From: Streptomyces galbus
Lineage (GTDB): Bacteria; Actinomycetota; Actinomycetes; Streptomycetales; Streptomycetaceae
NCBI RefSeq assembly: GCF_005280195.1
Contig: NZ_SZPR01000018.1
Location: 217,524 to 281,523, forward strand
DNA length: 64,000 nucleotides
Direction: 5' to 3'
This document shows, piece by piece, positions 58,087 to 64,000 of this stretch. The stretch's first letter is position 1, and every line of letters starts with the position of its first letter. The position numbers and the translations under genes were made by a program. Under the pieces are notes generated by a model. It was not told the origin of the DNA, searched no databases, and was given only the letters and a program-made list of their open reading frames with translations.

Positions 58087-59567
58087 TCCCCGGAGGCGGC
58101 CTGCACTCCGGGAACCCGCCGTACGACGTCCTGCCGTACGACGCCGTGGTGGTCGACGCCCAGGCCGCGGGCCGGTCCCTGGCAGCCCTGGACGATGCCG
58201 ATGCCGAGGGCGACCAGCAGCGTCACGACCACGAAGACGAACAGCCGCTGCCGCAGCAGCCGCGGGTTGGCGGGCCGCCGCCCGGTCCCGGTGGGCCGGG
58301 GCCCCGGACGGCCGGAGCCGTTGCGCTGGGCGGGCCGCCCGCCGGTACCGGGCCGGGCGCCGCGCCCGGTCGGTGTGCCGCGCCCGCCGGTCGGACCGCT
58401 GCGCCCGCCGGTCGGCGTGCCACGGCCCGACGGGGTCGAGCGGGCGGCGGACGAGGGCCGCGGCGTACCGGTGCGCGACCCCGGGACGGCACCCCGCGAG
58501 CCGGTCGTGCCGCGCGCCCCGGTGCCGCCCCGCGGGACGGTCCCGCCCCGCGACGCGGGCGCCCCGCCCCGCGACGCGGGCGCCCCGCCCCGCGACGCGG
58601 GCGCCCCGCCCCGCGACGGCGTGCCCGGGCCGCCCGGCGGGCGCTGCGCCCGCTGCGGGTACGTCGGCTCCGACAGCCGCCCGGTCGGCCGCTCGGCCTC
58701 CAGCGCGCGCGGCACCGGCGGACGCACGTCGCCGGCCCCCTGCGCCTCGCGCGCGGCGATCTCCTTCAGCCGCAGCGAGAGGTCCAGGGTGCTCGGCCGC
58801 TCCTCGGGGTCCTTCGCCAGACACGCCCGCACCAGCGGGGCGAGCGCGTCCGGCACGCCGTGCAGCTGCGGCTCCTCGTGCACGACCCGGTACAGCATCA
58901 CCTCGGAACTGCCGTGCCCGAAGGGCGAGTCGGCCATCGCGGCGTAGGCGAGGGTGGCGCCGAGGGAGAACACGTCCGTGGCCGGGGTGACCGCGGCCCC
59001 GCGCACCTGCTCCGGGGCGAGGAAGCCGGGGGAGCCCACGGCGGTCCCCACGTGCGTGAGGGTCGAGGCACCCGTGGCCCAGGCGATGCCGAAGTCGATG
59101 ATCCGCGGCCCCTTCGGGGACAGCAGGATGTTGGACGGCTTGAGGTCCCGGTGGACGACGCCGGCCTCGTGCACCGCGACCAGCCCCTCCGACAGGGCGG
59201 CGCCGATGGCGGCGACCTCGGCGGCCCCGAGCGCCCCCTCGTCGGCGACCTTGTCGTGCAGGGAGGGGCCGGGGACGTACTGGGTGGCGAACCAGGGGCG
59301 GTCGGCGTCGAGGTCGGCCGCGACCAGCCGGGCGGTGCAGCCGCCGCGGATCCGCCGTGCGGCCGACACCTCGCGCGCGAACCGTGACCGGAACTCCTGG
59401 TCCTCCGCGAGATCGGGCCGGATCACCTTCAGGGCGACCCGCTGGCCCTTCTTGTCGGAGCCCAGGTAGACAACGCCCATCCCGCCCGCGCCGAGCCGTC
59501 GGTGAAGCCTGAACGAGCCGACGACGCGCGGGTCCTCGCGCCTCAGGCGCATCATCGCCATGTTCAT
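58053..59567 (-). CDS. Eukaryotic-type Ser/Thr protein kinase with repeat-rich linker
   Basis: A 504-residue kinase. Catalytic domain about 15-275: LGAGGMGVVYLG (P-loop), VALKVIRPD (Lys), VVHRDLKPSNIL, IIDFGIA, SPGFLAPEQ. A Pro/Arg/Gly/Thr-rich linker of about 150 residues includes three RGGAPAS repeats. A membrane helix follows (about 440-460, LFVFVVVTLLVALGIGIVQG) and a tail of about 43 residues with no known fold, coded partly antisense to the TrmH gene. ATG 59567 is chosen; GTG/ATG starts a few codons away are possible. It probably senses an outside signal through the tail, or lacks a sensor. Confidence 0.88.
   Translation of the reverse strand: MNMAMMRLRREDPRVVGSFRLHRRLGAGGMGVVYLGSDKKGQRVALKVIRPDLAEDQEFRSRFAREVSAARRIRGGCTARLVAADLDADRPWFATQYVPGPSLHDKVADEGALGAAEVAAIGAALSEGLVAVHEAGVVHRDLKPSNILLSPKGPRIIDFGIAWATGASTLTHVGTAVGSPGFLAPEQVRGAAVTPATDVFSLGATLAYAAMADSPFGHGSSEVMLYRVVHEEPQLHGVPDALAPLVRACLAKDPEERPSTLDLSLRLKEIAAREAQGAGDVRPPVPRALEAERPTGRLSEPTYPQRAQRPPGGPGTPSRGGAPASRGGAPASRGGAPASRGGTVPRGGTGARGTTGSRGAVPGSRTGTPRPSSAARSTPSGRGTPTGGRSGPTGGRGTPTGRGARPGTGGRPAQRNGSGRPGPRPTGTGRRPANPRLLRQRLFVFVVVTLLVALGIGIVQGCQGPARGLGVDHHGVVRQDVVRRVPGVQAASGDQAVGRPVATA
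58542..58620. repeat. 21-bp tandem repeats in kinase linker
   Basis: Three full 21-bp units (CCCGCCCCGCGACGCGGGCG plus one base) and a partial fourth encode the RGGAPAS repeats. Units are almost identical, so the number is likely to vary among strains. Confidence 0.85.
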
Positions 59568-59763
59568 CCCCGCTGCCCGGTCCGTGTGACGTGGCACAGC
59601 TTACGTTTCCACGGCCGCTCGCGCGCAGAGGCCGCGCCCTCTCGTCCCGACGGATTGTCAGTCCCCGGTGGGACACTTGAGGGGTGGTCAGAAGACGGGC
59701 GAACGGGGCGCGTTCGGTCGGCCGGTGACCTCAACCACCTGTCACAGAAGGGGGATTGGACCC

Positions 59764-60039
59764 GTGAAGGGTGACCGAGTGGAAATCGTCGTGGACGCCG
59801 GGGACACGACGCGCACGTACGAGGTGGTGGCCAGCAGGGCGGGCCGCCGGGTGGAGACGGCGGTGCGCCGGGGGGTGGTCGAAGTGAGCGAAGTCACCCG
59901 TACCGGTGCGGTCGTGCGGACGGCCAGGTTCATGGCGAACCGGGTCCTCGCCCTGGTCGAACAGCCGGTCCCGCGCGAGGACGGCTCGGAGAAACCGGGC
60001 CGGACCGGGCACCCCCTCAGGGAAGACCCCGAGACGTAG
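59764..60039 (+). CDS. Conserved small hypothetical protein
   Basis: A 91-residue soluble protein: VKGDRVEIVVDAGDTTRTYEV, VASRAGRRVETAVRRGVVEVSEVTRTGAVVRTARFMANRVLALVEQP, then a charged tail. The strand-rich pattern suggests a small beta barrel, and I do not recognise the family. GTG start 59764 has AAGGGGG about 10 nt upstream. It diverges from the kinase gene. Confidence 0.65.
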   Translation: MKGDRVEIVVDAGDTTRTYEVVASRAGRRVETAVRRGVVEVSEVTRTGAVVRTARFMANRVLALVEQPVPREDGSEKPGRTGHPLREDPET

Positions 60040-60236
60040 GACCCGGTCTCCACCCAGGGGAGTACACGGCGGGAGGTGGCTCATCCTCCGGGAGGCCCGG
60101 CAATCGGTACGAGGGCATGACGTCCGCCGGGCGGCGCACCCCTAGATTTGAGGTCAAGCGGCGGGTGCAGCACTCGTCCCCCGAGGTCAGACACCCGCCG
60201 CTGCCGACGACAACCGACACGGTCAGGAGAGGGACC

Positions 60237-60443
60237 ATGGCCCAGACGGCACCGCGGACGCTGTTCCGCGACGCAGGACGTACGGCGCACGCCGGTTTCC
60301 GCCCCCGCCGTCAGGGCAGTCGCCACCCACTGGTGGCGACCTTGATGGCCCTTCCCCTGGCGGCCCTGCTCCTCCTCGTCTTCGACGGCTGGGAGACGGT
60401 GGCCACACAGGCGTCGTCCGTGGGCGTGATGCTGGGGCGCTGA
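60237..60443 (+). CDS. Small single-helix membrane protein
   Basis: A 68-residue protein with an Arg-rich N-terminus, one membrane helix (about 34-50, LVATLMALPLAALLLLVF) and a short C-terminus. AGGAGAGGG precedes ATG 60237. Function unknown. A strong terminator follows. Confidence 0.7.
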   Translation: MAQTAPRTLFRDAGRTAHAGFRPRRQGSRHPLVATLMALPLAALLLLVFDGWETVATQASSVGVMLGR

Positions 60444-60529
60444 GCGGCGACCCCAGGCCCGGAAGAGCGGTCCGGGCGGGGACATCCACCCATGAAACCC
60501 CGTGGGGACGGGGGTGCGGCGGACGGCAA

Positions 60530-60563
60530 AATGCCGGCGCAGCTGGGGAGCTGCGCCGGCATT
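60530..60563 (+). terminator. Terminator after small membrane protein gene
   Basis: A perfect 15-bp stem AATGCCGGCGCAGCT / AGCTGCGCCGGCATT with a GGGG loop, about 87 nt after the stop and followed by GCTCTTCC. Confidence 0.85.
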
Positions 60564-60600
60564 GCTCTTCCCCGGCGACCGCACACCTCCCCGGCGGTCG

Positions 60601-60606
60601 TACGCT
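60601..60606 (+). promoter_or_regulatory. Leaderless -10 element (TACGCT)
   Basis: TACGCT, 7 nt, then ATG 60614, with no ribosome binding site. Confidence 0.5.
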
Positions 60607-60613
60607 CGCCTCC

Positions 60614-61546
60614 ATGTCGCCGCACCCGAGCCTCGCCGCACGCGTACGGCAGGCCGCCCACCCCGGACCGGACCTGCCCGGCTGCGCCTGCGAGACGGCC
60701 GTGCTCGCCGACCGCCCGGACGCCACCGTCGTCCGGCACGGCCCCCTCGTCGGCAAGGCGCACGCCCCCGGCACCGACCCCGAGGCCCTGGCCGCCCGGC
60801 TCCGCGTCGCGGCGCGGCTGCCCGGTGTCCTCCTGCCCCCGGTCGGCACGACACCGGACCGGCAGTCCCGCCCCCACACCCTCTGGCCCTACGGCACCCC
60901 CGTGGACCCCGACGACCCCGACGCCGCCCCCTGGGAGGCGGCCGGCACCCTGCTGGCCCGGCTGCACCGCACCCCCGCCCCGCCCGGCCTGCCCCCGATG
61001 CGCGGCCCGGCCAAGGCCGCCGACGCCGTGCGCCGGCTGCGCCGGACCGCGGGCCCCGGGCACCCGGCCACCGGCCCGGTGCTCGCCGCCTGGTCCACGC
61101 TCGCGCCCTGGGCCCGCGCCGAGACCCCCATGCCCGCCTCCGCCCTGTGCCACGGCGACCTCCACCTCGGCCAGCTCGTCCGCCACCCCGCTCCCGACGG
61201 CCCGTGGCACCTCATCGACGTCGACGACCTCGGCACCGGCGTGCCCGCCTGGGACCTCGCGCGCCCGGCCGCCTGGTACGCGTGCGGCCTGCTCCCGCCC
61301 GACGAGTGGGCGCGGTTCCTCGGCGCGTACCGCTCGGCGGGCGGCCCGGCCGTCCCCCCGGACGGCGACCCCTGGCCCGCCCTGGACGTCCCGGCCCGTG
61401 CCCTGACCGTGCAGACCGCCGCCCGCTCCGTCACCAAGGCCGTGGGCGAGGACCGCCCGCTGGACGAGGTCGAACAGGCCCTGGTGGACGCCTGCGCGCG
61501 GATGGGCCCGGTCCCCGCGCACCCGGCGCCGGATCCGTCGGCATAG
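60614..61546 (+). CDS. Aminoglycoside phosphotransferase (APH)-fold protein
   Basis: A 310-residue kinase-fold protein with the Brenner motif LCHGDLHLGQLV and the metal-binding IDVDDLGTG followed by PAWDLARPAAW. The N-lobe is less typical (VRHGPLVGKAHAPGTDPEAL). Enzymes of this fold phosphorylate aminoglycosides, macrolides, choline or sugars. Nothing nearby points to antibiotic resistance. Single gene with leaderless promoter. Confidence 0.82.
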   Translation: MSPHPSLAARVRQAAHPGPDLPGCACETAVLADRPDATVVRHGPLVGKAHAPGTDPEALAARLRVAARLPGVLLPPVGTTPDRQSRPHTLWPYGTPVDPDDPDAAPWEAAGTLLARLHRTPAPPGLPPMRGPAKAADAVRRLRRTAGPGHPATGPVLAAWSTLAPWARAETPMPASALCHGDLHLGQLVRHPAPDGPWHLIDVDDLGTGVPAWDLARPAAWYACGLLPPDEWARFLGAYRSAGGPAVPPDGDPWPALDVPARALTVQTAARSVTKAVGEDRPLDEVEQALVDACARMGPVPAHPAPDPSA

Positions 61547-61626
61547 GGTGCAACCGACCGGGGCGGGGCAGAGTCTGTCCTGGCGGAACGCGAAGCAGGA
61601 CCGACCCGCGAGGAGTTGAGCAGACC

Positions 61627-61920
61627 ATGCAGTGTCCGAAGTGCCATGCGGCGATGCACACGTACAACCGCAACGGCGTCCAGATCGAGCAGTGCAGCAA
61701 CTGCCGGGGAATCTTCCTGGACTACGGCGAGCTGGAGGCGCTGACCCGCCTGGAGTCCCAGTGGGCGCCCGCCGCGCCGCCGGCCCCGCCCGCCCCGCAG
61801 GCGTACCCGGCCCCGCCCGCCCCGGCGTGGGGCGCCCCGCAGCACGGCGGTCACCACGGAGGGCACTACGGCGGCCACCACCGCCACAAGAGCTTCGGCC
61901 ACATGCTGTTCTCCAGCTGA
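61627..61920 (+). CDS. TFIIB-type zinc-ribbon protein
   Basis: A 97-residue protein. The N-terminal zinc ribbon has MQCPKCHAAM and EQCSNCRGIFLDYGELEAL, the zf-TFIIB family pattern. A Pro/Ala linker leads to a His/Gly-rich tail (GGHHGGHYGGHHRHK) that could bind metal as well. Function unknown. GAGGAG precedes the ATG. Confidence 0.88.
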   Translation: MQCPKCHAAMHTYNRNGVQIEQCSNCRGIFLDYGELEALTRLESQWAPAAPPAPPAPQAYPAPPAPAWGAPQHGGHHGGHYGGHHRHKSFGHMLFSS

Positions 61921-61934
61921 GCCGGACACGACGA

Positions 61935-61960
61935 AGCCCCCGGTCGCGGGACCGGGGGCT
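61935..61960. terminator. Terminator between zinc-ribbon gene and tRNA cluster
   Basis: An 11-bp perfect stem AGCCCCCGGTC / GACCGGGGGCT with loop GCGG. It can end the zinc-ribbon transcript and the convergent tRNA transcript. Confidence 0.8.
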
Positions 61961-61970
61961 GTTCGCTCTG

Positions 61971-62042
61971 TGGACGATACTGGGATTGAACCAGTGACCT
62001 CTTCCGTGTCAGGGAAGCGCTCTCCCGCTGAGCTAATCGTCC
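61971..62042 (-). tRNA. tRNA-Val (GAC), copy 1
   Basis: A 72-nt cloverleaf on the minus strand. Acceptor GGACGAT/ATCGTCC, discriminator A, D arm TAGCTCAGCGGGAGAGC, anticodon loop CTGACAC (anticodon GAC), T arm GGTTCAATCC. CCA is not encoded. Confidence 0.95.
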
Positions 62043-62076
62043 TCGGGACCCCGGCCCAGGGGCCGGAGGCACTGCG

Positions 62077-62148
62077 TGCGCGATACTGGGATTGAACCAG
62101 TGACCTCTTCCGTGTCAGGGAAGCGCTCTCCCGCTGAGCTAATCGCGC
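62077..62148 (-). tRNA. tRNA-Val (GAC), copy 2
   Basis: Same body as copies 1 and 3, but the acceptor stem is GCGCGAT/ATCGCGC, changed on both strands so that pairing is kept. Discriminator A; CCA not encoded. Confidence 0.95.
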
Positions 62149-62171
62149 GGGTCGAAGCCGAGGGGCTTCAG

Positions 62172-62243
62172 TGGACGATACTGGGATTGAACCAGTGACC
62201 TCTTCCGTGTCAGGGAAGCGCTCTCCCGCTGAGCTAATCGTCC
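62172..62243 (-). tRNA. tRNA-Val (GAC), copy 3
   Basis: Identical to copy 1 over all 72 nt: acceptor GGACGAT/ATCGTCC, anticodon GAC, discriminator A, CCA not encoded. Confidence 0.95.
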
Positions 62244-62244
62244 T

Positions 62245-62318
62245 TGGAGGTGGAGACGGGATTTGAACCCGTGTAGACGGCTTTGCAGGCCGTTGCCTCG
62301 CCTCTCGGCCACTCCACC
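62245..62318 (-). tRNA. tRNA-Cys (GCA)
   Basis: A 71-nt tRNA plus an encoded CCA (62245-62247). Acceptor GGTGGAG/CTCCACC, discriminator U, typical of tRNA-Cys. Anticodon loop CTGCAAA (GCA). The only tRNA of this group with CCA in the DNA. One base separates it from Val copy 3. Confidence 0.95.
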
Positions 62319-62355
62319 AGGAGTGCAGGGGCCCGGGAAGACCCCTCTTCCTTCG

Positions 62356-62428
62356 AGCGGACGACGAGGCTCGAACTCGCGACCTCAACCTTGGCAAGGT
62401 TGCGCTCTACCAACTGAGCTACGTCCGC
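62356..62428 (-). tRNA. tRNA-Gly (GCC)
   Basis: A 73-nt tRNA. Acceptor GCGGACG/CGTCCGC, discriminator U, anticodon loop TTGCCAA (GCC), T arm GAGTTCGAGCC. First gene of the minus-strand tRNA cluster. CCA not encoded. Confidence 0.95.
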
Positions 62429-62469
62429 CTGTCGGTTCGGTCCGCTCCCGCGTCCCGGCGACGTGTTGA

Positions 62470-62497
62470 ACTCTAGCGGATTCCCGGGCCAGTACAA
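62470..62497 (-). promoter_or_regulatory. Promoter of the tRNA cluster
   Basis: On the minus strand TTGTAC (-35), 16 nt, TAGAGT (-10), starting about 34 nt before tRNA-Gly. One transcript probably carries Gly, Cys and three Val tRNAs. Confidence 0.65.
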
Positions 62498-62612
62498 AAA
62501 CGCGTTTGCGCAGCGTGCTGCCCTGCGTTCCGCCGCCGACCAGCTCAGGGCCCCTGAGGGTCACGTCGAGGTCACCGCGCGGACACGCGACCGGACCGCC
62601 GCGCACCCCTCA

Positions 62613-62618
62613 TAGACT
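62613..62618 (+). promoter_or_regulatory. Leaderless -10 element (TAGACT) of pabB
   Basis: TAGACT, 7 nt, then GTG 62626. No ribosome binding site. It decides the start. Confidence 0.55.
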
Positions 62619-62625
62619 CGACACC

Positions 62626-63681
62626 GTGCTCGACCTGCCCGCCCTCGCCCGTTTCGGCGACCGCCTCGCCACCGGCCTCCTCGACGTCACCGACGACCCC
62701 GCCGCGCTGGACTCCGCCGGCTTCTGGGCCGTCAGCGCCGACTTCGAGGGCCGGCTGGTCTGCGCGCGCTTCGCCGACGTGCGCCACGCGCCCGTGCCCG
62801 CACCGGTGCCGGGCCGCTGGCGGGGCCCGGCGGTCGGCGACTGGACGTCCTCCCTGGACAGCGCCGCGTACCAGGAGGGCGTGCGGCGCGTCCGCGCGCA
62901 CATAGCGGCCGGCGAGGTCTACCAGGCCAACCTCTGCCGGGTGCTGTCCGCGCCCGTCGCCCCGGACACCGACGTCGATGCGCTCACCGCGCTGCTGGCC
63001 CGCGGCAACCCGGCGCCGTACGCGGGAACGATCCGGCTGCCCGGCCACGGCGTCGAGATCGCCACCGCCTCCCCGGAGCTGTTCCTGCGCCGGGACGGCC
63101 GCGCCGTGCTGTCCGGCCCGATCAAGGGCACCGGGCGCACCGAGGCGGACCTGCTCGACAAGGACTACGCCGAGAACGTGATGATCGTCGACCTGGTCCG
63201 CAACGACATCGGCCGGGTCTGCGCCACCGGCAGCGTCACCGTGCCCGACCTGTGCGCCGTGGAGAAGCACCCGGGGCTCGTCCACCTCGTCTCCACGGTC
63301 CGCGGCGAGCTGCGCGACGACGCCGGCTGGCCCGAGCTGCTGGCCGCGGCCTTCCCGCCCGGCTCGGTCACCGGAGCGCCCAAGTCCAGTGCCCTGCGGA
63401 TCATCGGCGCCCTGGAGACGGCACCGCGCGGGCCGTACTGCGGCGGCATCGGCTGGGTCGACGCCGACCGGGGGACCGGCGAGCTGGCCGTCGGCATCCG
63501 CACCTTCTGGATCGACCGGCCCGCACCGGGTACCGCGGTACTGCGCTTCGGCACGGGCGCCGGCATCACCTGGGGCTCCGACCCCGAGGGGGAGTGGCGG
63601 GAGACCGAGCTGAAGGCGTCCAGGCTCCTCGCGGTAGCGTCGGGGGCGTACGAGGTGAGTGGAGAGGGACTGCACACGTGA
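62626..63681 (+). CDS. pabB: Aminodeoxychorismate synthase component I (chorismate-binding)
   Basis: A 351-residue chorismate-utilising enzyme. Core motifs: YQEGVRRVRAHIAAGEVYQANLCR, SPELFLRRDG, GPIKGTGRTEAD, MIVDLVRNDIGRV, PPGSVTGAPKSSALRII and GAGITWGSDPEGEWRETELKA. It makes 4-amino-4-deoxychorismate for folate, with glutamine amidotransferase PabA supplied from elsewhere. The N-terminal domain is short compared with TrpE. It overlaps pabC (GTGA), which supports PabB rather than anthranilate synthase. Confidence 0.87.
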   Translation: MLDLPALARFGDRLATGLLDVTDDPAALDSAGFWAVSADFEGRLVCARFADVRHAPVPAPVPGRWRGPAVGDWTSSLDSAAYQEGVRRVRAHIAAGEVYQANLCRVLSAPVAPDTDVDALTALLARGNPAPYAGTIRLPGHGVEIATASPELFLRRDGRAVLSGPIKGTGRTEADLLDKDYAENVMIVDLVRNDIGRVCATGSVTVPDLCAVEKHPGLVHLVSTVRGELRDDAGWPELLAAAFPPGSVTGAPKSSALRIIGALETAPRGPYCGGIGWVDADRGTGELAVGIRTFWIDRPAPGTAVLRFGTGAGITWGSDPEGEWRETELKASRLLAVASGAYEVSGEGLHT

Positions 63682-64000
63682 AGATCTGGCTGGACGGCGG
63701 GCTCCGGGACACCGACTCCGCCCGTGTCTCCGTCTTCGACCACGGCCTGACCGTGGGCGACGGCGTCTTCGAGACGGTCAAGGCGCAGGAGGGCAGGCCG
63801 TTCGCCCTCACCCGGCACCTGGACCGGCTCACCCGCTCCGCGCGGGGCCTGGGCCTGCCCGACCCGGACCTCGACGAGGTCCGCCGCGCCTGCGCCGCCG
63901 TCCTGGAGGCCGACCCGGTGCCGCTGGGCCGGCTGCGCATCACCTACACCGGCGGATTCGGCCCCCTCGGCTCCGACCGGGGCGAGCACGGCCCGACGCT
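63678..64000 (+). CDS. pabC: Aminodeoxychorismate lyase (class IV PLP), 3'-truncated by window edge
   Basis: About 107 residues of a fold-type IV aminotransferase are visible: KIWLDGGLRDTDSARVSVFDHGLTVGDGVFETVKAQEG (in part), FALTRHLDRLTRSARGLGL, RLRITYTGG. Following pabB with a 4-nt overlap, it is most likely the lyase giving p-aminobenzoate. The PLP lysine lies beyond the window or in the part not shown, so the call rests on family pattern and context. Confidence 0.82.
   Translation, partial: MKIWLDGGLRDTDSARVSVFDHGLTVGDGVFETVKAQEGRPFALTRHLDRLTRSARGLGLPDPDLDEVRRACAAVLEADPVPLGRLRITYTGGFGPLGSDRGEHGPT

Noticed and set aside
60614..61546. Antibiotic resistance phosphotransferase
   Set aside because: The APH fold is broad and no resistance or biosynthetic genes are nearby. 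Kept only as a fold-level call.
61971..62428. Integration site of a mobile element at the tRNA cluster
   Set aside because: No integrase, excisionase or partial tRNA duplicate in the flanking few kb. Neighbours are ordinary chromosomal genes.

Overview
The window is a piece of a Streptomyces (or very close actinomycete) chromosome. Base composition is very GC-rich, third codon positions are almost all G/C, GTG starts and 4-nt ATGA/GTGA gene overlaps are common, and several promoters are of the leaderless kind (TAnnnT about 5-8 nt before the start codon). The gene order infC-rpmI-rplT ... pheS-pheT ... argC-J-B-D-R ... argH ... metNIQ ... cobL-cobT agrees with what I remember of the S. coelicolor SCO1550-SCO1600 interval, read in the opposite direction. 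I cannot name the strain. Most of it is core chromosome. I see no prophage, transposase, integrase, CRISPR array or biosynthetic cluster.

Layout. 1-4.1 kb: truncated secreted protein, mycosin-like S8 protease, beta-lactamase-fold serine hydrolase, SseB-like and DUF1844 proteins. 4.2-6.0 kb: translation operon infC-rpmI-rplT, with a long structured leader and an apparent AUC start for infC. 6.1-12 kb: SpoU-family RNA methyltransferase, PAS-type sensor kinase, pheST. 12-21.3 kb: NsdA-like regulator, Nudix hydrolase, 3-hydroxyacyl-CoA dehydrogenase, glycosidase-like secreted protein, EamA permease face to face with a MocR regulator, acetyltransferase, inactive-looking phosphatase, small hypotheticals. 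21.4-26.3 kb: argCJBDR with a 31-codon ORF stitched between argC and argJ, then tandem intergenic repeats. 26.6-34 kb: a five-gene minus-strand operon (ferric-reductase-like, FMN-binding, ferric-reductase-like, double FMN-binding, ApbE), divergent from a two-component system. 34-46 kb: L,D-transpeptidase-like and PPOX proteins, a secreted protein built from two almost identical domains, argH, an aldo/keto reductase, TetR-MFS pair, acyltransferase, glycerophosphodiesterase, a small sigma factor, acetyltransferase, membrane proteins, HAD phosphatase. 46.2-49.3 kb: a Cys/Met-rich leader peptide and the methionine transporter metNIQ. 50-57.2 kb: cobalamin genes cobL, a very long BluB-CobT fusion, and a CysG-like cobA. 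57.2-62 kb: TrmH-type methyltransferase, Ser/Thr kinase, small proteins, APH-like protein, zinc-ribbon protein. 62-62.5 kb: five tRNA genes (three Val-GAC, Cys-GCA, Gly-GCC). 62.6-64 kb: pabB and the start of pabC.

How the parts work together. argCJBDR and argH cover arginine synthesis from N-acetylglutamate (argG lies outside) with ArgR as local repressor; both transcription units carry candidate ARG boxes in the promoter. The ferric-reductase-like proteins probably pass electrons from cytosolic NAD(P)H through membrane heme to three extracytoplasmic FMN groups attached by ApbE, under control of the adjacent two-component system. cobL, bluB-cobT and cobA supply corrin-ring methylation and lower-ligand synthesis and activation.

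The most interesting signals are regulatory: mutually exclusive hairpins ahead of infC and of bluB-cobT (the only runs of five or more T that I found next to hairpins on the coding strand), the leaderless Cys/Met leader peptide before metNIQ, the divergent mocR/eamA pair whose start codons overlap, and the coupled mini-ORF between argC and argJ.
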